Notes: generated by a model not told the origin, from the letters alone. Counted from the stretch's first letter, positions 23,401 through 38,649 are shown. The stretch: DNA of 64,000 nt from Diorhabda sublineata (GCF_026230105.1 NC_079477.1:8065001-8129000); one strand, 5' to 3'. Numbers and translations: made by a program.

Positions 23401-26400
23401 TCCATTGACATTTATATCACTTCTATGGATTCTACCGTTTGAGAATAAAAAACAACAAAATAAATAACTGCGTTTTTTTTTATCTTTCGAGGTATATATT
23501 CACTTCCATACATTATATAGTAATTGAGACCTACATGTCCTCTAATGTTTTCAAATATATCACCGTAGATCTTTTCTGGAGACTTTTTATTCAAGTTACA
23601 AAACCTTAAAATAATAAATCTCAGCCAAGCACAAAAGTCCTATTGAAAAAATTGATTAAAATAAAAAAGAAAATTTATTTTCCAGTTTATATATCCATAT
23701 TTCATTAGTATTTTCTTGGTATTTTGACTATTTTTTTTGTATTTCATGTAAAGATGATATTTTATGAAATCATATGTAAAACAACATAATTATTTTCATT
23801 GAACGTTACCAAACAATAAATAATAATTACTATTGTTGAATTAAAAAACCACCTGACAATATATTATAGCACGACGATATTTATTAAATCATGCTTCACT
23901 ATTTAGGTTAAGGCTACAGTTGTAGTGGAAAAATATTATTTATCTTATTAATAAATCGTTTATAATTGTGTTAATTTATTGAAAGTTGAATATAAATGAA
24001 ACCATTACAGTTGTATTTCAAAAAAATGTAGGCATACAGTTCTGTGCGTACTATCACCATCAATGAATACGAGTTACATAAATTTCTTCACATATAACTG
24101 TTTTTAGTTATTATTAAATAAATTATAGTAGGTATTCATAGAAATCTTTCTAGTCGCTTTAAATTTGGACATCAATATACAGTATATATAACTATAAATC
24201 AATCAGATTAAATCCGATGGAATTTTTTCCCTGAGCTTCAAAAATCGAAGCATCTAAGCGTTGTTGCCATATCTGATTTAAATATAAGAGGAAACATGAT
24301 GGTCAACTATTGGAGATGATATAGTAAATTATTTCTAATTGCCGAAAGAATATCATCGGATTAATTTATCATTGACAATGTTGGACATTCAAATTAATTT
24401 ACATAATCCTTTTCGATATATGTACTAATACTTGTATGTTAATAAAAGGTAATAAAGGATTTCTGATTTAATTCAGGCAATCTTCAATGGATTAGAACAC
24501 CCTGTAAAAATTACTAGATTTCCATAATCTATTCTATTACTAATAAAACTGATTGTATAAATTAACATTTTATAGTTGCAAAATTACAGTTGTTTCAAAT
24601 TAAAAAAAATTTTATAGGATTTTCTATCACTCTATTTACTATAAGTTCACTTTTTGATAATACGTAAATATCAAAATTACAATTTTGAGGATAATTGGTT
24701 TATAAAATTTGATTATAACTAATCCAGAGATAAGATTAACAACCAATATTGTTATTAGAATTCTAAAAACTAAAGAGTTTTACCTAAATTGAATAATTGT
24801 GGTTTACTTAGTGTTGTACAACATGTATGTACACTTCTATACCAAGGAGCCTTAACAATACTCCCCTAAGCCTTATTTTGGAATCTCTGAATCATTTCAA
24901 TATTGCTTCAACTGGCACAGTTTGCAGGATAATGAAATTTTTTGAAAAAGTAAGTTCAACTTAAAATCACGATAAAACTGATCGATCAAAAACCGTAATT
25001 AAAGATGAAATCCTATGTTACGGTTGTAAAAAATCCTGGTATACACATTACAACATAATGTTAGTGTGGGATCCGGCTGTAATATTATTGAGAAGAATAA
25101 GTTTATATCTATAAAGGTACACTGAGTACAACAATTTTCTGCAGATGATAATGACCGCAGAATGGTGAAATAATAATACAAAAGATAATAGTGATATTAA
25201 TCCTAAATGAGCTATTTTGGAGGAACACTGCGGTCTGTATACTTCTAGTGTATCTATACAAATGACATAAATAGACATGTTTCATGGGAATCTATCTGTA
25301 ATCGATATATCATCAAATTACGTTACTGTCACAAATTCTCATATGAATTTATTGTGTATATTAATAAATTATATATAATCTGGCAACGAGGCGTAACTTG
25401 TACGTCAACTATCTGCGTCAGTGGATATTGTATCCATCTGAATTTTTTCCGTCATTATGTAAATTATTTTTCGGGGATCTTAGGAAGTATCTACTAAAAA
25501 GATTCAGACAGGGTACCAGACATTTTTTTATAAAAGTAGTACCGTAAGATCGTAGATTATAACAGGTAGGAACCCACAATAACCCTTTCGAGAAATTTGA
25601 CCTACAAAATGTCTTTCAAGCCTTTAATGCGGTTGAGTACACTATTAGGATAGCGTTTTTACCAATATCCTTTTTGAAACATTTAAATATTTTCGTAATA
25701 AATTAAAAACTATAAGGCAGTGTCCGAAGAAAACTTGTTTACTGAAAGGGTATATTCCCTTTTTTTAATAGGTGAATAAAATGATAATCCATTATATTAT
25801 AATGAGAATTGAAGTCAATAACACGAGGGACAATGTGCTTAAAGCGTCTAACCTTACTATTAACCTGAACAAGGGAAAAAATTCATATTTATTTAAATTA
25901 CCAGGAAAGTGGTTTATCAACATCGAATGTTCAATAAAAATATTATACATATCGATTTCTTGTTCTGAGCATTACTAGATACTTTTATAATATATAGGGG
26001 TTTTCGTTTACAAGTAGAGAAGCTTATATTATAATGAAAACAAAAGGAACAGATTTCAATATTAATAAAACGGATTTTATCAGATTAAACATTTTATATT
26101 GCGTTTAAATATGATTTCGACCATGTTGCCTCCACGGCTGACATGTTCAAGTCATATTGTGTTTTGTCTGTTAAGGTAAGCAGTGAATCCAAGTCATCTG
26201 AATGGCCATGGGGATAAACAAAAAGGAAGAACTCTCTATTATTATCATATTTTATACTCTGTCTAACTATCTTCATGACTATTTTTACTCTTTCTTGTTT
26301 TGTTCTATACTTTTTACTTCCACGTTTTATTCTTCTCTTCAAATTTTCGGATACTGTATTACCTCATTTTTTGTTTGGTCTCGCTTTTTTGGAATGAGCT

Positions 26401-27515
26401 CGCTTGCTATATCTCTTTTGCCTATCCTGCCATACCCTGTAATTGTTATCATTATCAGTTCTTCACCTATTACTTCGTTTCTTATTCTTACAAAACAAGG
26501 GTACACAGTGATAAATACATTCTCCCTTTCTACAACGAAGCAAAACTAACAACTTATGTAGTCCATTGACGTTTGCGTCCACATTTCCCCTAAATTATTC
26601 TTTTCTATGTTACAAGGTTTTTTAAACGACAAAAGCTTTTAATTATTCCTCAAGTCGTATTATTCTAACTTATCCTTTCATAATTACCGGTGCTAACAGC
26701 ACATTATAAAATGAAAATTGGCATTACTTACGAAGTAGATCCTATATTTTTTCTACAACTGTCAGGCAAAAACACAATATTATTACTAATAAGTTTTTAT
26801 TTTAATGGCGAGTAGAGGTAGGTATTATTCTTATTGTCGAAACAAGTGAAGAATTTTCTTAAGAAAGTGTAGACTTTAATTATAAAAATTGACTGCCGCA
26901 TAATCACTTAGAGACATAATTCTGATACTCGCTGTATGAATAAATTCAACAATCAACTATTATTCCATTAAAATATACACAATATAGAAACTTTTTTGTA
27001 GTAATTATGCCATAGAAAGGAAATTACTGACATTTCGACATACTTCCTCATTTGTTTTTGTTTAATTTTTTTCCAATTTTTTTTTTATAAATTTCGTTAG
27101 CAATAGTGGGTGCCTGACCTCATCCATGTTCTATCACAGTCATATCCGCTATAAAAAATATATATATACTTACTTTACGACCAAATACTTCCTCGAATTG
27201 AATCATTAAAATATTCCAACCATAGTTGGTGTATAAAACCACAAAATGCCTTACTACAAGTAAGCACAAGATTTTTTAATATAATATACTCGTAAAGTTT
27301 AGAATTGTTGCTATCAAATTGGAAGATTAATGAATTAAATTATCAAAAGAAGTCTGAAATAATGATAACTGATTTCCAAAATTATAACAGATATGACCTA
27401 AAGAAGATTTATAACATTATTACAGCGTATTTTTTCATATATCCACTGAAGAAGGTACAACATATACCTTAGCACTATAAAGAGATTATTAAGAAGGTTG
27501 ATGTTTTCAATGTAG
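20420..27515. other. Intron 1 interval without recognised coding exon
   Basis: Apart from the DR0-like site at 20638 and a 9-C run at 22062-22070, it is AT-rich sequence. Around 26200-26560 the plus strand is pyrimidine-rich; the minus-strand frames there could be a very old LINE endonuclease, but the match is too weak to call. Confidence 0.5.
20638..20649 (+). promoter_or_regulatory. Direct-repeat AGGTCA-CGGTCA nuclear-receptor-like site
   Basis: AGGTCA is followed directly by CGGTCA, a DR0 arrangement, within a GC-richer stretch (20000-20760) of intron 1. Function is inference. Confidence 0.25.
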
Positions 27516-27520
27516 ATCAG

Positions 27521-27616
27521 AATTGTATAGCCTAAAGGGAGAAGTTAAAATTAAAAATTAAAATAAAAAATTGTATAGCCTAAAGGGAGAAGTTAAAATT
27601 AAAAATTAAAATAAAT
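27521..27616 (+). repeat. 48-bp tandem duplication
   Basis: Two copies of a 48-bp unit starting AATTGTATAGCCTAAAGGGA sit head to tail at 27521 and 27569, immediately before the mariner remnant at 27679. Confidence 0.9.
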
Positions 27617-27678
27617 TTTCTCCTAGTAAAAAACGTTGAGACTATATTAAACAATGAACAAATTAATTTATTTTACTA

Positions 27679-28480
27679 GGATCGTTCCATAAGTCCCTGA
27701 CCCAACAAGAAAACAAAAACAAGAAAAAATTTTTGAAAAAAATGTACTTATTTTTCAACGTAATCCATACACTTTTCCCAGCGAAGTTCGATAAGTTCCT
27801 TAAACTAGCCATTAACTGCCGACATCACCTCCTCATTGTTGGAAAATCTGTGACCACCAACCATTTTTTCAGAAAATAATCCGAGTGACCAAATCTAGAG
27901 AATATGGTGCATGAGGTAGGTCTTTTTCAAGATGAAAAATGAAAATGAAAAATATCCCACGTGCATCCCAAAAAACCGATTACCGAAATTACCTTGCCTG
28001 CAGAAGGAACGGTCTTTGCCTTCTTTGCAGCCAGTTGTTCCTTTCCTGTCCATTGTTTTGATCGTTATTTTATTTAGGGTGTGAAGTGATGGGCCCACGT
28101 TTCATCCATGGTTATGAAACGTCGTGAAAATTCGGCTTAATTTCTGTAAAACAGTAACAAACACTCGATGGAAATATCTTCATGGCGCTGTTTTTGTTCC
28201 ATCATAAGCAAACTCGGCACCCATCTTGCGCACAGCTTTCTTTAGTCTAAATTTTGAGTTAATATGCGATGTACTGCACTTTTTACAAGGCCTAGCTCCC
28301 ACATCTTCAATCGACGATAATCGATTACTGTTGATAACGAAGGAGTAGTCTCACCCAGTGTAGAATCTGGTTCTACTTTTAATTGTTTGCGCTAACGCCT
28401 TTCAAACAAAAGTATTGTATCACATAACAATGACCAATATTTTCCATGTTTACAAATTCACTGAAAACGTTCACTATTGA
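27679..28480 (-). mobile_element. Mariner transposase remnant
   Basis: Minus-strand frames read MDETWAHHFTP near 28105-28070 (the mariner first catalytic aspartate motif), then KKAKTVPSAGKVISVIGFLG, then FGHSDYFLKKW, and end near RDLWNDP. An LCARWVPSLL-like segment lies upstream near 28230. Stops and frameshifts break it, and the second and third catalytic regions are lost or unreadable. The low-coordinate terminus resembles a mariner end (GGATCGTTCCATAAGTCCC at 27679). The opposite TIR was not found. Confidence 0.7.
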
Positions 28481-29068
28481 TGGCTGTCAAACAAATAGTA
28501 GAGGAAAAGAACTGGAAATAGAATGGAAGGAATATTACCTTCAAGATACACAGATATTAACCAATTTGGATTTCCGAAGATCGGGAGACATCACGGAAAT
28601 AACTTAGAAGATCAATACCTGTAACTAATTATGACTGCTCAGTACATAGGAAGAAGTTTCGCATTTCGAGGTTTTGTTTTTGGCGTCATTTAATATGTAA
28701 TTGTATTTTGTTTAACTTTATAGTTTCAGATTGTTATTTACTTTGATGTACTTCTTACTTGTTTTTTCTATTTGGACCTGGGTTGGAACTTAATAATTTT
28801 TTCAAAATTTTCTTGTTTATTTAATGATTAAGTGACGGTAAGTTTATATCTTCTAATTCGTCATATGTATTGGAAGAAAATATGTTAGCTAAATTGGGAA
28901 TAATTTATAGAAATTTATAAAGAGAAGTTGATAAATATGAAAAAAAAATATTGAAAAGCAGTGATATCAATCTAAAAAGAAGTTATATATCTCGTATAGT
29001 TCAAAATAAAATAGTCAACTGATATGGGTTATCTGAAAGTAGCGAGCTCGCAAACAATCCCTACATTT

Positions 29069-29460
29069 AAGCCAATATAAACCCATTGTGGTACCTCAAG
29101 TAGTTCTCTAATGATCTAGTGTGTCGTCTTCAACTTAGGCCAGTATAGACCCATAGTAGTACCATTCTCTATTGAACTGGTGTGACTTCTTTCGTAAACC
29201 AACCAGAACATTCGATGAATTACTGATTCAATGTCTTCTATGTTTTTACTTCAAAAGTCGTTTGAATGATAGCCTAAACGGGAAGCGTGTGCTATCAATG
29301 GACAGTGACCTGTGTTTAGATATATATTTTTTACCTATTGAAGTACGGAGGTACGTTTCATATTGAAGAAAGGCCAAGTGAATTTTCTAGTCCTGCAGGT
29401 AGCAGATGTACCAAGTGTATTTTCCATTGAACTAATGTATTTTCCTTATTTTTTAGTGTC
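29069..29460 (+). repeat. Diverged roughly 67-bp direct repeats
   Basis: TAAGCCAATATAAACCCATT (about 29069) and TTAGGCCAGTATAGACCCAT (about 29136) head two related units, each later containing TCTCTA..GA.CT.GTGTG. A weaker third unit with TTTTCCATTGAACTAATGT follows near 29430. Confidence 0.4.
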
Positions 29461-29501
29461 ATTTTGTGCACTTATGAACGAATAAAAATATCTGTCAATA
29501 G

Positions 29502-29503
29502 TA

Positions 29504-29541
<38 letters not shown>
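29502..29541. repeat. (TAA)13 microsatellite
   Basis: Uninterrupted TAA run in intron 1. Confidence 0.9.
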
Positions 29542-29544
<3 letters not shown>

Positions 29545-32500
29545 TTCGATACTCCAAATTAAAGGCAATAAGGAAAAAATTATAATCTCAAAAGCTTTTC
29601 CATATATTCGAATCGAAAACTTTTTTAAAAGCGGAATTTAAACAAGCTAACTAGACTCTAATAGAACATAACCTAGAAATGCTAAACATTTTTACGTTGA
29701 TTAATTACTACTTATTATTATTATGTACATAGATAATTCTTAGTGATATCTATAAATAAATATTTTATTCCATTCATGTCGCCGTGTATTACTTTAAACA
29801 TAACTAAAATGTAGTGACAAAACAAGTTTGAGAATTTGCAGGCGAAAATTAACTACAAATGTTGCCTTGTAAATATTTCGACCCATAAAAAATCTTTAAA
29901 AACAACTTCTATAAACATTCAACCCTTAGCTTAATATAACAGTCCCTTCTAAGAAATAATTCGCATTTTAGTACCCATTAAAATGTTACAACTCATAACC
30001 CTGCCCTTGTATTGAAAAAGAAGGTGGTAGTCTCTTCTCTCGACAATCCCGTTATTTCATAAGGGTTTATTATAAAAAGTTAGAATTACTGTAAAGTTGA
30101 AGACATTGTAAAGTTTATGTGGCTTTGATTTAGACGGTGAAAGATAAACAGATGTTCTCTAACATATAAGAATAAGATGCATATATACATAAAGATAAAT
30201 GGAAGTTTTAACGTTGAACATGATTTACTAGTGGAAAACGAACTGTATGTTCCATTGTTAACCTTTGTTTCCATATTTATTCTTCCTCTTAAAGTACCGT
30301 ATATATTGCATCAAGTTAACCAGTTTACGTCTTTCGAAGAATCCTGATCCTTGGATAATGAGATGTTGTACGTAATAATTTCCTTCATGATTGTTTCTTA
30401 CGTCATCAGAACTTAAAAAATGTATTTTACTTATTCGAAGTGCAGGTACTTACCTATAGTGTCTTAGCATTGAAATAATAAAATAATAACTGTTTTTTCA
30501 CGTGCCGCCGTGTGGGAAATACCTGCCGCTGCATTAGAATAAAGTTTTGCAAACCACATTTCCTTGGTTGCTTTCAACGATTTCAAAAGAATCGCAAAGC
30601 ATTTTCTATAGGTTTATGGTTTGAAAATCTTTTACAAGAATCGGAAACAATTTTTCAATTTCTTTTTCTACAAAAAGGAATCAGAGAGTAGTGTTACTGT
30701 TTTCTTCCGATAATTGAAATGCAAAAAGAATAGGATTGCATAAATTGAAATCGAATTTAAAAAATTATAAGGAAGCGAAACGAAAATCCTCACTAGTTAT
30801 CGTTAGTTCTATTTGATGTTTTGCCACTTACTGGAAATATTAGGAGTAGCAGTTAATGTAACCGTATGATCTAAGCAGTAATTCCACAATTGTTTACTCA
30901 AAATTAAAAATTTCTTTATCTCAATCAATATAATTGATTTTTGAAATTTGCCAATTTTTATTTTTATTTTGAAAGGTTCTAGAAATCCAGCGGTATTACA
31001 AAGAGCTTGTTCAACAACCCCCTTTCCTGATTTCTAAAAAATGGCAATATAAAGAAGCGTTAATAACAGGTCTGAAAGGCATCGAATAACCCATATGGTC
31101 AACCTTTTATATCCCTTTTTTACACCCAACGGAACCTTTTGAGATATTCTAGGTAAGAATCTCCGATTTCTTATAAAATTTTAGCGAATGTACCGTTTTG
31201 TAATAAACCTTTTTTATATATCTGATGTGCAAAAAATGCTGGTGAACCTGCACCCAATAAAAATCTTGATACCACCCTCTGAAAAAAATTAAAATAACTA
31301 TAGGGCAGGTATAGAAATATTCGATCGACAGACTACCTGTGGATCACAAAAAGAAAGGTGTAGTATGGTTGAGGGAGATTTATATAACGGTATTTAGCTC
31401 AGAAAATGGGTCAAATGTAACATATCTATTAAAAAAAAATAAAAAGAGGCTTGAAAATCGTATCACCTGGTGTATATTTTAGCGGGTGAATCCTTTAATT
31501 TTATACCTTAACTTATAAATGATATACATATGCACAATTCATTTTAACTCTAAATGAAAATCCAAATTTATTTCCTAAAAAATAGAACCATTCAACCATA
31601 AAACTGTTATCCAGACATAAATAATACCCGTTTATTTTTAAAATCCTAATATAATGGTCTACACACAGTAATATTTTTAAATTTGAATAGTCTTAAGATT
31701 CGACAGACATGGAATCGCCTAAAAGAAAGAGATCGGAAAACTCTCATTTTCTCAGTTGGCGTTGAATATGCGGACGTCACAGCGCGGCAGACATATTGAT
31801 TTTTGACGTAACGGCTGTAAACGCTTCCGGCAGAGCTGAAAAATAACATTCCCGTGATATGATTATAAAATTACAGAATAAAATTAAAAACTGGAAATAT
31901 CAAATGTGCTAAGTGTCGAAAATAAAAAATTTACAATGAACAGATTACATTACAAAAAATTAAACGAATATTTCAACGTATTCTGATTACATAACTTGCG
32001 CCAAAAGTACACAAAATTAGTAATTCGAAAAACGAACAGAAAACGTGCCCTAAGTTTAGCCAAAATATTAGGTACCTATCATGTAAAATTTAATAGATTT
32101 CTCTAAGAATTCTTTATAGTTTCCGATTGTTTTTTTGTTGACACTAATTTAACTTTCACGAGCAATTAACCCAGTTTAATATTTTGTACATCGTGGATAG
32201 ATTTACTTTTTATAATAATTATTTTTGAAAATCTTAAAACCGTCGAAATAATAGCATTTTTGGACCTGTTCGAATATGTGTAGTTTTGCTCATCTGGACC
32301 GCTAACGAGTATAATACAGAATCACTAGTTGATTGGATGCAGAAAAATCTTTACATACCTATTGCTTGAAATTTTCCAATATGTGTACTACTCTCAACAA
32401 TCGATAACCAATATATAATAAGCATAAGTTAACTAATAACCAAGAACTTTTAGTGGTCGATACTACCATATAAAAAAGTAAACGAAAACTATCTCACTAT

Positions 32501-35500
32501 TTTTATTTTGCTAGCCACAGTTATCACTCCATATGGTTATTTTTTCTTATTCCTTGGATTTACATTACGTAAACATTACCGCCCCTTCCAGCTATACTAT
32601 CATTTCATAAGCACATGTAAGAAACACCCATAGAAGCTATAAAGTTACACATAGACAACTGAGTGGACTCTTACAAATCCGATTGTGTTAAACAAGATAA
32701 AAGTAGTATTTGTTCCAGATCCAATCAGATCCACGCAGCTGAGATATAGTAAAATTTTTGTATTTTTAGGCTTCAAATTATACATATAAAGTTCTATTTT
32801 GTTCTCGGAACTTGTATTTCACATTGTAGTCCATCACACACTCGACATGTAGTTACACGCGATCGCCTAAATGACAGATTAAAAAAATAGTGTGATATTT
32901 GTATGTAACCCGACTCTCTGGATATCTATTCAAAAATGGCTCACGCATTCATCCGATAATTAAGTTAGGACTTTATTATTCTTTTCCAGTTTTCTATTGG
33001 GAATAGTTAGGCATGTCACGAGGACTGTTTATGTAATCTGCGTCATCTTTTCTCTATAAGAGTAGTTTGTACTAATTCCTACGTCTTCGCAAGGGTGGCA
33101 ACATGTCTTCCTGTCACATCTAAAGTTGCCATAAATGTAGATCTACACACATGGACAACATCTCCAGTACCATTGAGTATAGTCAATTGTAGCTGTCACT
33201 ATGATCCTCATAGTTACCATGACTTCATCTTTTAACTCTACCAATATGCATGAGATTCATGAAATAAATCCCTGAGTTAGTTTGTCACTTGAGTAAAATT
33301 GATCAGGTTTTTTCTTAATTCAATACATAAAAAAACATACCTGGATACAACGTTCTTATTTTGTTTCAATATTTTTATGATGAACAAAGCTCCTGTTTTT
33401 GTTTGTACGACGAACAAACCTGTACTTCTTTTAGAATTTCTCTTTCACTTGTCTCAAAATAAATTAAGAGCATATTAGAGCAGATGAATACTTCTAACAC
33501 GAATAATACAAATAAATGGCATTTACAGCAAGCGCCATCTTTGAACGGGAGTGAATCGTTTTGATTGAACTTGTACGAAAAAAAAACGAATTTTTGTGAA
33601 ATTGGCACATTAGACATTTTCTTTAATTATGAACTTGACTAGTAAGTATCACATCACAAATCAGTTTACAAGATGACAGTGAAAGAATAAATCTGCGATT
33701 TATATTAACAAAATGATATTCTCAATGATAAACTAGTTCATTGTTGTATACCACACGTAATTCGAAAATTTAAATCGACAGTGCCGACGTGAGTTGTTGA
33801 AACACGGTCCGAATACCAATAAACACTTCAAGGAAAAAATATTATCGTATATAACATCGAAATTTTGTTAATGTTTCCGGGAAGACTTATAAGTGGTCTG
33901 GATAATGGTAGAATTACAAGTTTGGAATCTGTTATTACTAACCAGGAAGTCAATATGGATATGTCTGACTTAATTTTCACCGCAATTCCATTAATTTCTA
34001 CATTTGAATGACTTAAAAATATTTACTGTCAGTGGCAGAACGTTCAATTCCTAACCTAACCACCTCTGACTTTTGAAATAGATTTCAATTTATTTGTGCT
34101 AATTTTGGTTTGTGAGGATTTCACCCCTAATTTTAGTTACAAATAGCTTCAATTGTTTTATGGACCTACTATTATCAAAATTCTGCAAGGTACTTTTGGA
34201 GTGCTTCAGCCCAGCAAAGTGATTTTTAGTAATACCTTGTGTTTTGATTTAACCTTTACGTCCAAGTGCTCTTCAACTACAGACTTCAAATACAGAAAAA
34301 TAGACAAAAAAATAGAAGATAAAAACCTGAAATTAATGTGAATATTGAACAGTGTGTAAGTTAACTCATTCATCAGTCAAATGGCCAAGGATATGGATAA
34401 ATCAGGACCATCTCCATGTTTTTGCATCTGTTCAAACTTTGCCTATAGTGATCTACAGTTAATGAAGCAATGATAGACGGTGGTATACAAACAAATTGTT
34501 TGAATGTGGCGATCTAATGTACGCATGTCCACATTTTATCCATTGGTCAGCCATTTGGTCTCAGAACTAATTTTCTGAAGCACCTATCCTGACTCTCAAA
34601 GACCAATATTTTTATATCTTTCTGGGCATAACTTCTAATATCACACATTCTTTCGAAAATAACATATATTGAAAATAGTATAGATTATAGTAAATTTCTT
34701 TTTTTATATAGTTTTATTGATAAATTATTCCAAATTTATATTTGGATAAAGTGCACAATAAGTCGAAACATAAGATTTTATCTGTTTTTAAACGCAATAT
34801 CAATTGAAAGAGACCTAAAAATTAAGATAATTTATCAACAACATTATCATGAATATAACTATTAGTTTATTGTTCGTACCGAAAATTTATAATCGTTCAG
34901 ATAATTTACTTCTTTCCAAATAGTTCAACATTTTCTAATTGTGAATAATTAATAAACATCTAATTAAGGAAGAAATAGAATAAAAGCGAACTAGATTCAA
35001 ATTGTATCTAGTTTTCATTCGCGTGTATTACAACAAAACAGTAAGCATTACCTGCTGTTCGAAAATTACCCAGCGTTGGTCTGACTGATGTCAATCGCTC
35101 TCCATAAATGTGGAATCCTCCATAATTTGAAAAATTAATTATCTTTCTATTAATCGGAACCATTAAGTAATAACTTATTTTTCTCCTAATTTCAATATAT
35201 TACTCTTAATGAAATTAATGTTACGTTTCATCGTTATCAATATTAATTTTATTTACAAACAAAAATTGCCATTTTTTTTATAATTTTTGTCGGTATATCG
35301 GCGTTCAATTAAAAATAACTGTTATGCAACAAAAATACATAGCAACAAAATTCATACTTTGTATACCACACGGATATTATTTAAAAAAATCGCCACGTGT
35401 TACTGGTATTTTTAATTGCAAATGTATTCGCTTCCAAAGATTCAAAAATAATCTTCCGGCTGTTGGAACTTGGCACATTTTGCGTATTGTTTTTGTTCCG

Positions 35501-37395
35501 AAAATATATAGTTTGTCTCGGAAAAAAAAATTATCTTTTAATCAGTATTTATAGCTAATAGTCATTTCACTCGTTTGCTATTTCTTCCGGTAAATTGCCT
35601 TCATTTTACATTTTATAACTCCTGCCCTGCATAAGTCCTCTTCTACTTCTGCTAACCATTAAATCTGGGTATGCCAGTTGCCATTGTAACGTAGCCTTTG
35701 CTGGTACTTCTAGGCATTGCCTCCAGACCTTTTGCAGCCATTTGATTTTTTGAGCTCACATTTGCTCTACTATCTCCTCCACATTTAGTTTTTCTATTCT
35801 TTAACTAACTATTCATGATTAATTTATGCTATTTACAGTTATTATATAGTGACCGCTTCAATTTCCAAAGTTTTAATGTGCTATAGCATCTTTGATGATA
35901 TCGAGGAGATTAAATCGTCATTTCTCATGTTATCTCTTGAGTATTTTAGGGATAGCGGGGATAGCGATGGATTTTAGAACTAGGTTATCCGAACCTGCTA
36001 TACTTATTATCATTATTCGCTTCCTGAGGCATCACCTATCTGCCAGGAAGCTAATGCGGTGGTGTAACTTGTTGAGATACAAATATTTTTCCGATCTAAC
36101 GGTATTATATTTAGGCAAGAACTATTTTATGTAATTACTACAAATTATATGAATCTAATCGTATCTATTAACTTTTAATTTATTTTCCCAAAATAAGTTA
36201 GAAAGTTGATTACAGACCTATTCCTATCCCACAAACCAAATAAAAAAAAATGAATCTTGTTTGGCCTAAAAATTGTTTTAAAAATACTAATTGGTAAGAA
36301 AAAAGTCATGTGTTTGACCTCAATTTGAGCAGATTGCAATTTTATTGCACAAAAAGATTTTTATTTAAAGTCGAGACACGTCTTTATAACACAGTGATTC
36401 TCATGACGAGTATTTCATCGAGCAAAAAATATTATTATTTTCTTAGATACATCAAATACTTTTAGAAGCAACTAAAAAAAAGATAAATGGTTAAATTAAG
36501 GTTGCGTTTACAGATTTTTAAAGCGAAAAACGTTTTTCCTATATTTAGTTTTGCAATATCCTGAATTTGGGATCAAAACAAATCTGACAATAGGACAATG
36601 TCAAACTTTCGGTAGTTTCTCGTATATCCTGTATAATGTTTGTGCAATGGCACCAAATCACCAACATTCCAAGAAATGTGTATAATCGATTCACTTTTTT
36701 ACATCCTGTATAACTAATCTTACTGTTTGTATCTTGGAAACGATTTCGACATGGTGGGTTGCACACTTCTCATTCTTGGCAACAACACGATTCGATTGTA
36801 TCGTTCAACATCCTATTATTCAAAAGGGGAAGTTGTATAAGCATTTCCGGGTGAATAACAAAGAATTTTACTTAAATAAAATATACACAACCCTTTTGAT
36901 ACTTGACCTTTTAGGTTTTTTATACGCAAGGTCAACGACATTTAGTGTCTAGTTTTAGATTGAAAATAAAATTTTACGATATAATTGTGCTTAGGTCATT
37001 ACCAATGTACAGCATCTCAATTGAAATTAATCACAAATACCAATTGAGTCTTTTAATTCTCTAGTTCTAAACACGGAATTTTTTAGTACAGACGCTTAGG
37101 CACCATTTTTCTTTTACTCCGACTGTAGCATAATATATTGAAACACATTGTTATTGGGTATTTGGTTAATACCTGGTATAATCTAAAAAGTAAAAAAGCA
37201 ATTCGTATACGTCTTTTGCCTCGGTGAAGCAAATACTTTATTCAAATCAGTCCGTTGTTTGTTTACAACGTTTTGGGATCTGTCGTTCGTTTCCACATTA
37301 TACCTTTGCCTTTCACAACGAATATAATCATATTCATACTTCACAAATATAACCTTGCTGCATTCAAATTATCAAAAAAGAAGCAGAATCATTCG
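29545..37395. other. Intron 1 interval without recognised feature
   Basis: No exon, RNA gene or transposase motif that I can support. Slightly GC-richer patches near 30500-30600 and 31740-31850 may be old repeats or conserved non-coding sequence. Confidence 0.5.
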
Positions 37396-37399
37396 AAAA

Positions 37400-37900
37400 T
37401 ATAAAAAGTGTCTCATAAATTCTTTAGGCTAAGATAACATTCTCGCACTGCATTTCCAACATCTTTTTATTCAAATTTCGTCGTGGATCTGAATAAATAG
37501 TAATTTTACGGTACAATGTCCGAACTAAATGCTGGATGTGGTAGGAGTTCAAAACTACCAAGCTCTTCGATCTTATTCGCAGTATGTGATTTAGCATTGT
37601 CTTGTTGTAAGTGAACCCCTTTCGGTTAACTAAACCTGTATATTTCTCACATGAAACCTTATAGATTCTCATCAACTGTCCACTGTATACCTTGCCATTG
37701 ATAGCTCGACTATCTGGAATAATTCCGAAACACAATCAACTTTCATAATTCCACCAGACACACAACAAAACTTAATCGACCTCTCTTTGTGAATTGCCTA
37801 ATTGTCCTTTGTCTAACCATCTTATTCGTACTCGTTCCAAAGTCAGTTTGAATGGTTGATTACACCAGGAGCACGTGATATCTGAACTATTACAGTAAAT
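37400..37900 (-). mobile_element. Mariner transposase remnant (central and C-terminal parts)
   Basis: A 103-residue minus-strand frame (37735-37424) contains INGKVYSGQLMRIY and GLVNRKG. These correspond to the INGxxYxxQL...LVNRKG stretch before the second catalytic motif of mori/mellifera-type mariners. The HQDNARPH catalytic stretch that should follow is not preserved. Upstream, a degraded RGRLSFVVCLVEL fits the 'kKxLxxVWWD' part. No TIRs were found. Confidence 0.55.
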
Positions 37901-38649
37901 AGAAACGGTCAGACTAGGTCGTCAGATCCAAAAATCCAAATATCGGATAAAAATTTCTAGATTTTGGCATTTTAGGATGATTGTCGGGACATATAAATAT
38001 TCCAAATTGAAATTTTATTTTTACCTGTTAATATTAAAATAATCACACCACTTATATTAGTGGCATTTATGGGTATTATGCCAGGTATCTGATTCATTAC
38101 GAATAATAATTTATTTTTATGTTGCCACATGTATTTGGTGTTCTCGTGCTACGTTTTCGAATCGTTCACCATCCACGTCGAGCGCGTTCAGTTTAATCGG
38201 GATGAGTCAGTGAATTGATTTTGAAACCGCGCGTTAATTTTGAATTTCTCTATTGGCAAAAACTTTTCAAGAAACAGTTTTTCAGGTCATTTTATATTTT
38301 GTGGGGAGTTTGACATCAAATGAAACAGCAATACAACGATACTGAAGAAGATATTGCTAATATAGTAAAAATACTAAATATATTGGAAACTTTTTTTCTT
38401 TATAAATCCTCTTGATTATAGGTCTCTATTAATAGAAAATTAGTTTCAAAAAAAACAGGTAAAAATATAAATTTTGCCCTTATTAGACTAATATATGTAT
38501 CCAACTATTAGATGCTAAGTTTAGATGCTTAGCTATTTAAAAGACAAAACCTGCAATAAAAGAAAATAATTATCCTGAATTATAGATAATATATTCAAGA
38601 AAAGAATAATATATAATCCATGACGGAACAAAACAAAAACTGAAGATCA

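Noticed and set aside
26094..26569. Overlapping frames on both strands, possible LINE endonuclease
   Set aside because: Only loose resemblance on the minus strand (GRIGKRD); composition explains the open frames.
33375..33617. 80-codon minus-strand frame with several cysteines
   Set aside because: No recognised domain, no splice signals that link it to another exon.
35640..35780. Minus-strand frame reading WLQKVWRQCLEVPAK, considered a LINE tail
   Set aside because: It does not align convincingly with the GRP-rich LINE C-terminus.
36545..36766. 73-codon minus-strand frame with CxxC-like cysteines
   Set aside because: Scattered cysteines without zinc-finger spacing; flanking CATCCTGTATAA-type motifs suggest repeat sequence.
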